Assembly (NCBI RefSeq): GCF_907165205.1
Contig: NC_058195.1
Coordinates: forward strand, 7,626,001-7,690,000
Reading direction: 5' to 3'
From: Coccinella septempunctata
Taxonomy: Eukaryota > Arthropoda > Insecta > Coleoptera > Coccinellidae
Length of the DNA: 64,000 bases
Of this stretch, positions 34,207 through 45,376 are shown piece after piece. Made by a program: the position numbers and the translations under genes. Numbering within the stretch: the first letter of the stretch is position 1; each line of letters opens with the position of its first letter. Under the pieces are notes generated by a model, which saw only the letters and a list, made by a program, of their open reading frames with translations, had not been told where the DNA came from and searched no databases.

Positions 34207-37200
34207 ATGTCTCAAATATATCAAGACCAAAATTATGCTACGAGGTGTAGCGAAAAAACACTACAGTCAGACGACGAGGGGTTTTTCTTGAGTTTAGCTG
34301 ATAACCTAGCCGAACTTGCTGGTAACACTTGGATTGAGAAATGTTTTGGTAAGCTGAAAAACGACAGGGAAAAACTGAGGAGCCTATACACGCATGAACC
34401 GGTATGTATCTAGAGAAGTTAATTTGAATTCCTTATAATATATTCTAAAAATTTTCCATCTCTAACTATTATTTACATGATATTCAATTCTCAATAACAT
34501 CCAATTTTCGAAAAATGTAAAATTTTGCTTGTTTTGCAGACGAAAAATGCCCTAACTGAAGTCCTGTCGAATGTTCAACAAATTTACCGTAAGAAATCTT
34601 CAGAGATAGCCACTGCTCGGATTAAAGAAGCCGAGGAATTACTTGAAAAGAATGATTTGGTGAAGTCATTAGCCTTTTACAGTCAAGCCGTTTTACGGTC
34701 ACAATTAACAGGTGAGTTTTACATCGATAAAGACTCTTTCAGCTATACAAATACAATTCATTTTCTTAATTTACCTTTCCCAGGTGAAAATAAGAAAATC
34801 GATGAGGGCAACACCTTGTCTTTGGCGCTTTTCGGAAGATCTGGAGTACTGATGGACATGAACAAATACGATTTCGCTCTGGCAGACATTCAGATGGCCC
34901 TCAAAGAGAACCTTGCAGAACACCTGAAGGGGGACGCGTACTTTAAACTCGCGATCTGCTATAAGGCTTTGAGCGAAATGCAAAAAGCAACCGTTGCACT
35001 CAGATTGGCTCAGCAACTGCTGAACGAAAGCAATGAGGTTATCTTGAAGAGATTCCACAACCAGAGTATGGCAGTGGAAAAGTTTCAACACAAAATCACG
35101 AGAAAAACAGGTATAAAAACTCTATTCGTGTATCGACACATTTTTCAAATCATAAAATGAGTATAGAATTTTTTCACACATTCTTTTCCTATGGGCAACT
35201 TTCAGATGAACCAAAACTTTCTGGAGCCCCCAGCAAAGTTTTTCCTAGTGCGGTGGAAACATTAGATCTCAAAGAGACGCCAATCATGGGCAGACATATT
35301 GTATGCAAGGGAAAAATCAAATCGGGGGAAACACTTGTTGTAGAACCTCCGTACGTTGCTTGTTTAGTACCAGAAGCTTATGGTACTTTTTGTCAGCACT
35401 GCTTCAAGAGGTGAGCTGAATGCATGCCAGATATTTGAAACCACTGACATTAAATGCCGTTACTAAAGCTGTATCGAAAGAATTATCTCTATTTTCTTAT
35501 GTTCAAGACTGGTGGCTCCTATAGGATGTCCAGTTTGTTCAAACGTGGCTTTCTGCAGTCTTACATGCAGAAACGAGGCTCTGGAAACTTACCATAAGTA
35601 CGAATGTAAGATACTAGAGCTCCTGTTGGGATCTGGTGTCAGCGTTCTCTGTCACTTGGCTCTGAGAATGATAACGCAGAAGAAGCTTGAGGAAAACATG
35701 AGGTTGTACCAAAACAGACGAGAAGAACACGTCTTCAGCTTATGTACGAACAAACAGAAGAGGACAGCTAAAGACTTCTTCAGAAGGACAGTTATGGCTG
35801 CATTTCTTCTGAGATGTTTGCAGAAGGTCGGCTATTTTAACGACGAAAATGGTTCTGGTGAGTTGAAATGAGAAGAGACTTAATTATTCGACTATTGGAC
35901 ATTGGAACATCGCAATGAAAATTTGTTTCAGTCGTACCGAACGAGACCGAGACAACGGTGGGGGAAATGCTGCTTTTCAATCTGCAAATGCTGCAGTTTA
36001 ACGCCCACGAAATATACGAGAAAATCCACCCCAGCACGCACCGTTTCAAAGGGGCGAAAATAAACTATATCGGAGTAGGACTTTACCCCACTGTAGCTCT
36101 GTTCAACCATCAATGCTACCCTTCTGTGACCAGGTAGGGATATATCGTCCAACCATCTGTAAAAACTTCAACTTACAAAAGACAAAATCTTGTAATTCCC
36201 AAAGCAACAAAGCAGCTTCGTTTGAGTCGAGTACCTGGATGGTTGACCGCTCTGGTTCATGCTTAACTAAAAAGCCCCTGTGTTTCAGATACTTCGTTGG
36301 GAAGAACATAGTCGTTAACGCGATAAGACCTCTGAACGATGGAGAGCTGGTGGCTGAAAACTATGGACCAGTTTTCACGAAGAAGCATCTAGCAGCTAGG
36401 AAAAATTTTCTCATCTCCAGGTACTGGTTCGATTGTCAATGTCCCGCATGCGTCCAGAATTGGCCTTTGTTCACCTTGGAGAAAGAAGACACAACAGTAC
36501 GTTTAAGGTAGTTAAATATAACCAGTTTTTCACCAAATAAAACAAAGGGAATTTTTTTTGTGACACTTTGAATCAATATTCTATTTTTCTACACTCAGTC
36601 CTAAGTATTTTTCTGTCAGTTGGTTTCGAAATGAGCTACTTCATAAAATCGTTAACTTACTAAATCATGAGAAAAATTCGGCGATCCTAAGTTTCCATTG
36701 TCATTCCTACACGTAAAAATCCATGCAACGTTTCAATATCCTAAACCTAAACAAAACCATATGGTTGATAAGAGATAAGTTTTTTCCATTGCTTTGCGAT
36801 TGTTCAGATAATAAATAATTCTAGGGTCGTATTAGGATTTATTCCAGTCATTTTTAATTCGTTTTCTACTTTGTCATTTCAAAAGTTTTGTTAGATTATT
36901 TTTGGTGAAACTCTTTATTTTGACCAGTTCTACCTTCTGTTTAAAAAAAGCCTCACCTTTCAAAATACATTCTACACTTCATATTCATGAAATTTCTAAA
37001 TTTTGTCTTTCAGTTTCTGCATTTAATATTCTACCAAACATTATACCATTACAGGTGTCCGAACAAAAACTGTGACAACATATTATCTACAATGAATGAA
37101 ACGGAGAAGAAATGTTCGCAATGTAATGATGTAGTGAAAGTTGAAGGTATCAAAAAAAAATTGAAGGATTGCTTGGACCAATATCACCTAGCCCTAGAAA

Positions 37201-37565
37201 AAATGCACGAGATGCAGCCAGACGACAGTATACAAATATTGACAAGAGCTCTCGACACTTTTCATGAGTAAGTTTCAAGTTTTAAAAGCCTCCTGTTTTC
37301 CCTTCAGAAGTGACTTAATTTGAACAGCAAAGAAGTTCAACATCATTTATTGAAAAAATTTCAGGGTAAATGTGCACCACTTCTCCATCTGAAATTCCAC
37401 ACTTCGAATTAATAATACGCGTAAAATTATACAAGGAATATAATTTCTGCTCATATTTCCAGGATAGCAGCACCACCCCATAAAGAAACTCATCTAGCGG
37501 AGGAAACCTTAAGAGCATGCTATGCGGATCGGGGAAATACTTTCCAAGTTCCCTCCAAGAAATGA
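34207..37565 (+). CDS. SMYD4: SET and MYND domain protein, SMYD4-like, 661 aa
   Basis: Member of the SMYD family of SET-domain protein lysine methyltransferases. Exons: 34207-34401, 34540-34711, 34784-35110, 35206-35410, 35508-35857, 35932-36133, 36289-36507, 37055-37267, 37463-37565; phases close. N-terminal helical/TPR region (about residues 60-230, ARIKEAEELLEKNDLVKSLA and RSGVLMDMNKYDFALADI) distinguishes SMYD4 from SMYD1-3. The MYND zinc finger is at about 294-334 (CQHCFKR, CPVC, FCSLTC, YHKYEC). The split SET domain has FNHQCYPSV (Asn about 475; the SAM-contact NHxC motif) and ENYGP (Tyr about 509), followed by post-SET cysteines CQCPAC and CPNKNCDN. The intron 36508-37054 contains a transposon fragment. 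The C-terminus is shorter than in human SMYD4. No disabling change was seen. Insects often have several SMYD4 paralogues, so the exact orthologue is not set. Confidence 0.9.
36603..36970. mobile_element. 5'-truncated copy of the 2873-3701 DNA transposon
   Basis: This stretch in a SMYD4 intron aligns with the right half of the element at 2873-3701 (shared CGAAATGAGC, TTGACCAGTTCTACCTTCTG, GATCCTAAGTTT). The left terminal repeat is missing, so it is a truncated relic. Confidence 0.7.
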
Positions 37566-37588
37566 GAATGTTGTATTGGAAAAACGGA

Positions 37589-37594
37589 AATAAA
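37589..37594 (+). terminator. Poly(A) signal, SMYD4
   Basis: AATAAA 24 nt after the stop, followed by a TG/T-rich stretch. Confidence 0.6.
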
Positions 37595-37619
37595 AGCTCA
37601 ATCTAGATCTCGTGGTGTT

Positions 37620-38171
37620 TATTTTTCCCTTATCCAACAACTGGATTAAAATCCTTACGAAAATAGATTAGTTGAAATTTGTAAATAGAATGAATATTTT
37701 CGGTGAAAACTATTTATCTTTTTGAGCAGAAAGATGGGGCATTATAGCAATGCACTACGATGGATATAATTTCGAGCTCATTTCTGATTCGTGTTATTAT
37801 CTAGTCATCAAATCGATTTTACGCCTAAACATAGAGATGTTATCTTACCTTCCTTTCGACATAATACGAGGGTTTTAAACACACCTCATTCCAAGAGCGA
37901 TTATGAAATACACCACAATCAGTTCACTCTCATCGCGATAATTATATAGTGCTTTCATTCCCCCAATGGGAGTGTCACCTATGAATGACAACATCAAAAC
38001 CTCTATTCCATTCTAGTGACCCATTTAACAACGTGACAATGAGTTTAAACTTCCCCACTGTTGTTTGATTTGGTATCGAAATTTTCGCGAAACATAAACA
38101 TTCAAAAGGCGAATTCAAAACGCCAAATTAATAAAATATTTTGTTGACTCTCGGGTTTCTCCGTAATTCAG
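37620..38171. other. Intergenic, nothing recognised
   Basis: AT-rich DNA between the SMYD4 poly(A) site and the next transposon. I see no gene or repeat with clear ends. Confidence 0.4.
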
Positions 38172-39084
38172 TACCGTATATTCGGGTGATTTGGGACGAT
38201 TGTTGAATTCAACTTGTTATATTTTCAAAACGGTGACCTATTTTTATCTGAAAAAGAGGTTCGAATATGCTCAATGACTCAGGCTATTGATTAGGATATA
38301 TATACCATGCTTCAGAATTCCGATATACATTTTGAAAAAAATAAAATATACTTGTCCAAAGTCACCCACCGATTTGGGAGGCTTGGGACACAAGTTAAAA
38401 TCTATTGATTTCTCAACTCTCAAATGAAATAGGTGACTTGGGACGGGGTATAGTTTTAAATGTGATTATATAGTTGAAATTCGGTAAGGAAATTAAATGA
38501 TGAACCCCTATGACAGCGAAAGTAAATATATTGCAACTCAAATGTAAAAATACTAAACAAAACAAGGGAACTTTGATTTTTTTCATTCTTTGGCGATTTC
38601 TTTGTGGAAATAACGTAAATAATAATATCCTGCGAAAAATCGGCATATTTCCTGCTGCCAATTGTATCTATTCGGCATTGTCCCAAGTCACCCTATAAAA
38701 CAACAAAATAAATGAATGAGATCCGTGTTGCCGTTTGATTTGTGAACAACCTTGTTTGAACATATCTTATATCCCAATATCCCACGTATCCAGAAAAAAA
38801 ATTACACATGCACAAAGTGAAACACATGTACAGGACACTAGAAAGTATAAGGGCCATAAAAAACGCGCTTTTACTCTCCTGAATTCGTTAATTTTTCCTG
38901 TCAATTCAAACGCTCTGGTCACGGCAAACTCAAAAGGAATTAATTGTTAAACTAACCGAAAAGACCCTACACAATCTTATAAGTTTGTCCCTTCACTCAT
39001 AAATGGTAAGAAACAAAGAAATCTGCAAGGGGGGTAATTGTCCCAAGTTACAGGACTGTCCCAAATCACCCGAATCTACCGGTA
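38172..39084. mobile_element. Non-autonomous DNA transposon (about 0.9 kb)
   Basis: Terminal inverted repeats of about 25 bp: TACCGTATATTCGGGTGATT at the left and, on the opposite strand at the right, TACCGGTAGATTCGGGTGAT. The subterminal motif of TTGGGAC type (or complement CCCAAGTCACC) recurs at 38190, 38360-38395, 38431, 38682 and 39043, as transposase-binding repeats often do. TA lies at both ends. No transposase frame survives. Confidence 0.6.
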
Positions 39085-39222
39085 TTTTGCAAAGAGAGGA
39101 AATTGAAGAGATGTTGTGGTTTTCCCTGTGGTTTAAACCCGATCACATTGAAATACATTTAATTCGATCAATGTACTGTCACATGATTTTTTCGTATTCA
39201 TTCATTTTTTTCATCCTTCAAC

Positions 39223-39585
39223 ATGCGATCCACGGTTTGGGCAACCTTATATAGCCTCAGAAAAAAAATTGTCAGATTCGCACCGGTATATAAATTTATA
39301 AATGTCAATTTTAATTGCACCAATCTAGTTGGTATGATCCAGATCCAGAATCCCGAATGCAATGCATTCGAACACGAGCTCAGATGCAATTATTTCGAGT
39401 TTGATAGCCAACGTGAGACGATAATTTCACTTCACGGCCAACTTTTCGCCTTGGCACAAAGAATCGGTCCGGACGGAATCGAACAGAGATTAATGAATAA
39501 AGGGGGACACACACGAGAGGTTCCATCTGGTGGAGTCTGTGAGTTTAAGGTTACCAACACCTTGAAAACAATGTTAAATATTGGG
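39223..39585 (+). other. Unrecognised open frame next to a Tc1 relic
   Basis: An open frame of about 120 codons running up to the Tc1-like fragment. No domain is recognised, and it has no clear splice or start context. It might be part of an older element. I do not claim that it is a gene. Confidence 0.2.
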
Positions 39586-39589
39586 GGAG

Positions 39590-39855
39590 GGGGCTTCTGT
39601 GGCTCTTCGTAATGCTCTTACTTCATTCGTCATTGTGTCAATGAGGTTATCAATAAAAGTTCGGCGAATGTTTTGCCAAGCGCCCGTCAAAGCATTGGTG
39701 AGCTGTTGTAACGTCTGCGGTGGGTCATGTAGACGGTGTTATTGCTGTAATATTGCCGACCATACATGTTCGATGCAATTTTGGTCTGAAGAGGCATCGG
39801 TCCAATCTATTCAGTTAATGCCATGCATTTCTATGTGGTCGTTGACAATTCTTAA
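39590..39855 (-). pseudogene. Tc1-like transposase C-terminal fragment
   Basis: On the minus strand the translation gives a broken but clear Tc1 C-terminus: IDWTDASSDQNCIEHVW (equivalent of the DLNPIEHVWD catalytic-Glu region), then PPQTLQQLTNALTGAWQNI and later MTNEVRALRRATEA. A stop interrupts it and the upstream catalytic parts are absent. It is a dead remnant. Confidence 0.65.
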
Positions 39856-40129
39856 CCCTTTCATTCCTAGTGGTTTCACTATAAAACCACCTTTAAGAAT
39901 ATTTATTCCGTGCGTCCCTATGGTTACATCTCAAAACAGCTGCAACAGTGGTAAATCAAAGGCTTCCTCTCGGGAAGCTATAGTTTTCGAGATCCCCCAG
40001 TAGACAACGAATTCTGCCCACCTTATACATGAAACCAAATTTTTCCTACCTCCTCCGGCAAAATATTTATTTCCACCTGCAGCTTCGAACCCCATACCGC
40101 CAGTTAAGGGTCGCCGAAAAAAATGCATC

Positions 40130-42640
40130 AAAAAGCCTGGTGGAACTCATGGAGCTGTCCTAACTGAAATCCTCGAAAGATGGAAGAAGCATTACTCACA
40201 GGTCTTGAATCAAAATAACGACTCGGATTTATCCATTTTAGACCCGCTCCCCGCGTATAATCCGATGACATTGCTTGATGACGCAATCGCAATATCGGAA
40301 ATCATAAGTGCGATAAAAAATATGAAAAATATTAAGTCACCAGATCTAGACGACATTCCTGCGGAGATATTCAAAGCCCTGGATGAAGACTTTGTCAATA
40401 GTCTCCAAACACAATTCCGCAAGATCTGGGAACAGGGGGATGTGCCACAAGACTTCAGAGACGCTTCAGTTATCAACCTCTATTACAACAAAGGCGATAC
40501 GTCAAATTGCAACAATATTATAGTTGCTTAGTGTGGCCGGTAAAATTCTCTCTAAGATTATGGCTAATCGTCTGATTCCACTCTTAGAAAAGCTTTTACC
40601 TGAATCCCAGTGCGGCGCCTTGGAATACCCGAAAAATTCTTACAGTGTGTAAAAGCCTTCATACCAACAACACCGCTAGAATACAGCATAATGGCTCTAC
40701 AACCGACCATTTCTTAACCAACTCTGGAATAAAACAAGGCTGTGTGTTAGCGCCTTTACTGTTCAATATTTTGGCCATAGGTGTCTCGATAATTGCTGAC
40801 ATGAGTATGCCTGTAAGAGGTGTTGGAATAAGATTCAGATTTGATGGAGGCCTATTTAACCTGAAGCGCCTCAGAGCAAAAACCTGTACAAAGTTTGTCA
40901 CGACTGCGCACTTATCGGTAGCAGCTCAGAGGATGTATGGATAATGTTGGACACCTATAAACATGTATACGAAGCTCAATATCGACAAAACCAAAATCCT
41001 GGTAAGTCCGCCAGAAAGCCTTCAAGCAGATATCAGCCTGGAGAATGAAACTCTAGAACAGGTCGAGCAGTTCAAATACTTGGGAAGCTTCATAAATACT
41101 AGGGCAAACCTGGACGCGGAAATACACAACCGTATCAATTCGGCATCACGGGCATTCTGCAAGCTAAAGGACAGAGTGTTTCAATAGCACGACCTCAATC
41201 TGACAAGACAGTTGTTTACAAAGCAGTGGTCCTCCCAACGCTTCTTTACGGAAGCGAAAGCTGGACGCCCTACAGGCAACATATTGAACAGCTTGAACAA
41301 ACGCAACAACGTCATCTAAGACAGATAATTCACATCAGATGGAAAGTTTCGAATGCAGAAGTCTTGCAACGCGCGAGTTGTACAACAATTGATACTCAAG
41401 TAACAAGAGTCCGACTCAGATAGAGCGGCCACATTCTGAGCAGTTTGTCTATGATTCTGAGGATACAAGACACAAGACTCCCCTAAATAGCTCTGTATAG
41501 CGAATTCACAAAGGGAGCTCGGAAACCAGGAGGCCAGTATGAGTGGTTTAAGGATATAGTAGACTCCCGATATAGTGAACTAATTAGTGCACGTCTATTT
41601 CACTATTTTGATTTGTTCACTAAAACGAAGTTCAAATAAAACGGCTGTGTTTGCTGGGATGAACAACAGTTTATTGAGTTGTTTGTGTTATGTTTTTTCT
41701 CAACAGCTGAAGTTCATCCACTTTTTCTAGAGTTTTTTGAATGGATTGAACATCCCACTTGCAGATGATAGTTTTTCTCCTAAGATATCAAATTTCGAAA
41801 CGTTTTTTATACTTTTGGCAACTATCTGCTGCTCGCATCGAAACATGGAGTCCCCCGTCTCCTTGTATTCTAGGTGCAAGTTTTTTGCTTTTTCTTTAAT
41901 CAGGAATATGTTATTCCCTTTGCTTCAAAAACCAACGATACAAAGATTTTTCCATTCTAGGGTATTCAGATGATCTTAGTGTTATTTTCCTGGTCCCACG
42001 TATGTATGGTTGATCTTCAGAATATTCAACCCCTAGTTGGAATTTCACAAATGATAGACTTAGCCACACCATATTCTTTTGCTAAAGCCGTCACTCGACC
42101 ACTTTTATATAATTTTTCAACAATTTCTTCTTTTTGACTGAGTTTTAAATGAATCCTTGCCATATTTATGCTTACTCCAAAAGAGGAAAACGTTTAACAA
42201 TCGTTTTCTTGTTATGATTTGTCGAATTATCCAGGTTCACTTGTCATAGACTTCGGTTGTTCATTGTATAGAGTACCAATGCCAATATTTATTTGTTCAC
42301 CATTTGGAGTAGTTCATTATAAGCATTGTTCACTATTTCAAGAGTCTACAGACCCTAAAATCAGTTAATGCCAATCATATCTGGGAACAACTAGCTATAG
42401 ACAGATCATAATGGAGGTCTTTGGTACACAGTTATAATGGACACTCGAGAAGCATACACCGTCGTCCAGATCTAGTCGGTGACTATCCATGCCTGGAGTG
42501 TAGAAGGATCTGTAGGTCACGGTTGGGTCTCTTCAGTCGCAGAAGGGCAGACAGTCACAATTGGCCCTAAGATATTATAAGTCTGTTCGCACCGGTTTTT
42601 TTTGTCTTTTTGTAGATTTATTCCCGGTAACTTGATGCAG
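40130..42640 (+). mobile_element. Non-LTR retrotransposon copy 1 (5'-truncated, degenerate)
   Basis: Reverse-transcriptase-type coding sequence in several broken frames: SPDLDDIPAEIFKALDEDFV, QGDVPQDFRDASVINLY, then NSGIKQGCVLAPLLFNILA (RT domain), then the C-terminal LEQVEQFKYLGSFINTR and YGSESWTPYRQHIEQLEQTQ. The YxDD catalytic block of copy 2 has been deleted here. Near the end, CLECRRICRSRLGLFSRRR resembles the C-terminal zinc-binding tail of related LINEs. The 3' end has the family signature TTTATTCCCGGTAAC. A pogo/Tigger element is nested at 41557-42350. Clade RTE- or jockey-like, not settled. Confidence 0.85.
41557..42350 (-). mobile_element. Nested pogo/Tigger-type element, deleted
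   Basis: This 0.8-kb insertion interrupts retrotransposon copy 1. Ends are inverted: TAGTAGACTCCCGATATAGTG on the left versus, on the opposite strand at the right, CTGTAGACTCTTGAAATAGTG. The minus strand encodes MARIHLKLSQKEEIVEKLYK then VTALAKEYGVAKSIICEI, the helix-turn-helix DNA-binding start of pogo/Tigger transposases. A second piece, LYRWFLKQRE and SCQKYKKRFEI, matches the CENP-B-type second DNA-binding part. The catalytic DDE domain is gone. The flanking retrotransposon sequence resumes at 42351 at the equivalent point of the other copies. Confidence 0.75.
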
Positions 42641-43030
42641 CTATGATGATGGTGGGGTTCCCCCTTTCGCGTGCATCAACGAAACCGCGCGGCGGCACGC
42701 CATCATCAACCAACCTGCGGGTTTCGTTTCGAGATGCTCGCATTCGCTCGTTTTTGGCTTTGGCGTATCGTCATCCGGAGTTTGTGTTTACGAAGCGCAA
42801 ATTTTCGTTTTACCCCGAACGGGATCCGTTTACGAGCGTATACTCGCGTGTTTACGACTACTACTATGAGGGATATCCTTGCGCGCTCTCGTCCGCGGAA
42901 GTCTGTGTGCATAAGACCGAAAAGAAAATTTTCCCGTTGAAAGTGTCCGTGCGAGAGGTGGGAAGAATTTCCCGATGTTTCTCGTCCGCTTGGTTATTTA
43001 TGATGCATGGTCGTGGCTTCACCGTATCGT
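42641..43030. other. CpG-rich island-like patch
   Basis: A patch clearly richer in G+C and CpG than the surrounding DNA, with long open frames in two + frames and one - frame at once. None shows a domain. Codon periodicity is not obvious. It could be a regulatory CpG cluster, an unassigned exon or debris. No function is claimed. Confidence 0.3.
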
Positions 43031-43429
43031 GAGTATACAAATTGTTGCCAATTTTTTTTATAAATGATATTTCTCGGTTTTGAATCCTCAAAATGATGCG
43101 AAAAAGAAAAGCATCAGAGTAACTTTGTATCAGTTTTTTTTCATTCATCATTTCTATAAACCTTTCAGTTCGAACGCATTCAAGTTGGAAAAATGTTATT
43201 TCTGTGTAGATGAATTTTTGCGAAAAAATTTAAGGTGCGTAATTCTTGGTCATAAAATAGTGTGGGTCTTTCATATAATTCTTTTTTAGGCAGCCCCTGC
43301 TTAAATACAGCCCCCTAAAGATGGCATATTTTTTTTAAACCAGAAAACATAAACAAAATTGAGCGCACATTCTATATAGGCGAGAAGGCATTGAAAAAAA
43401 TTATTCACAAGGCAAAGGAAAAGCAGTCC

Positions 43430-44890
43430 CTAAAATTTGTGTCGAATTAAATTTTTTTTCTTCATATTACGAGGATATATTGAAAAATTCTCAGTCTACT
43501 ATAGAACCAAACAAAATTTCAATGTCAAAATAATTTATCACTCAACATATTCTCCTCTCAATTGGATACTTTTATCACAGCGAACCTGCAACGTCTCTAG
43601 ACCTTTCAAAAAAAAATGTTTCTTCTTGCTTTACAAACCAGACCTACACAATTTTTATTACCTCCTCCTTGGAAGAAAATTTACGACCTTTTAATTTTTT
43701 TTCAGTTGAGGAAAGGGATGGTAGTCAAATCTGGTGAATAAGGGGGGTGTTCTAGTAATTCAAACCCTAAATCACGTATATTTTGCATGGCAACATGAGA
43801 TTTGTATGAAGGAGCGTTGTCCTGCAAAAAAAAACTTTGGATAGCTTTCCGCGTCTTTTCTCTTTAATTTTTTCCCGAGAGTGGTCAGTAATGTCGAATA
43901 GTAATCTCCGGTTATTGTTCTACCTTTATCCAAAAAACCAATCATGATTACTCCATGCAATCCCAAAAAACTGAAGCAAGAACTTTTCCAGCAGATTTTT
44001 TGACACAAAATTTCTTTGGAATTTCTTGGTCTTGGAGAAACAGAGTGTCGTAATTCCATCGATTGTTGCTTTGTTTCTAGATCGTAGAAATGTACCCAGG
44101 TCTCATCCATAGTAACAATTCGGTTTAAGAAGTCTACATCGTTTTCAAATCGAGCACAGATCGAACGCGATGCCTTTACCCTTGTAAGCTTTTGGTCAAC
44201 ATTCAAACATTTGGCGATTCATTCTGCAGCAATTTTTCTCATGTCCAAATTGACGTGAACTGTATGATGCACGCGTTCGTATGAAATTTTTAGTGCTTCA
44301 GATATCCGTTTTAGTCCAATTCGACGTTCTGATAAAATCATGTCCTGAACTGCATCGATATTTTCTGACACAGAAACTGGCCTTCCCGATCGGTCATCAT
44401 CTTCAATGGAAAATTTACCTCTTTTGAAGCTTGCAGTCCAATTTTTCACGGTCCCATACGAAGGACATTGATCACCAAGGGTATTAAGCATATCTGCGTA
44501 AATCTGCTCACCTCTTAACCCTTTTAAATACAGGTACTCGATGATGGCTCGATAATGCAATTGTTCGATTTTCAGAACTTCGGTGGACACATTCTTTTGG
44601 TATTTTCAGTTCTATCTCACAAACGGTTTCATCGAATGAAATGAATTTCGGAATATAGTTTTTCATTCATTTGATGAATCTTTTTCGAACACAAGATATC
44701 ACCCACAACTTCCAGTTTTCTCATTATGACCATAACGTGTCATAAAAATACCAAAAAATCAAAGAACCCAACTCTTGAAATTAAGTTGGACACTATCTAA
44801 CGAATATTTGAACGATGAAAATTGGAATTATAGCCCTTCATATACCTCTCAAAGTTTTTTATATCCTTCATAGATATTTCATTGAAATTG
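43430..44890 (-). mobile_element. Mariner-type transposon with broken transposase
   Basis: Minus-strand translation: an N-terminal helix-turn-helix domain (YLKGLRGEQIYADMLNTLGD, TVKNWTASFKRG, DDRSGRP), then the catalytic domain TMDETWVHFYDLETKQQS (first Asp), VIMIGFLDKGRTITGDYY, and, in another frame, QDNAPSYKSHVAM and PPYSPDL. The expected second catalytic Asp in the IDFL position reads Gly, and there are at least one stop and two frameshifts (one at a poly-A run near 43828). The element is dead. The 44590-44880 flank is shared with the derivative at 23002-23448. Confidence 0.82.
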
Positions 44891-45376
44891 TGTTCTCTAT
44901 CTAATGGACAAGCTCTTCAAATTAATTTTCCGCCTTTTTCCGTAATTCTCGTTTAATGACTTCTCCCAACAACCGTATATACGATGCAAAGTTATTAACT
45001 TGGATTTTCTCCGTTCCAAAATGATACAACAGCCCCATTCACCATCCAAGATTAATTTCGGTTTCTTGGAATCTTCTGAATGAGACCACCACCTACATTT
45101 CCGTGTACTTTTCTACGAATTCCGTGTTTTCAATGATTCCTACCATAAACAGCCCCTAATTTTATTCATGTCCTCTTAAGTGAACCAGCAAACATCCATG
45201 TTTGATTACGTCGTGGATTAGTATCGTAAGAATACAATTGCCAATGTCTGTAGCAGTTGTGCCTTTAAAATCGAGCATAAATTTCCAATAAATATAGGGG
45301 ATGGCAGAGAAGAACACAAAATGAAGTTCTTCGTTTATTCAGAATTTATTCAGAGTACTAATCCACCAGTATAATA

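Noticed and set aside
42643..43032. 129-codon + frame in the CpG-rich patch as a gene
   Set aside because: Three frames are open at once and none shows a domain, so I reported the patch, not a CDS.
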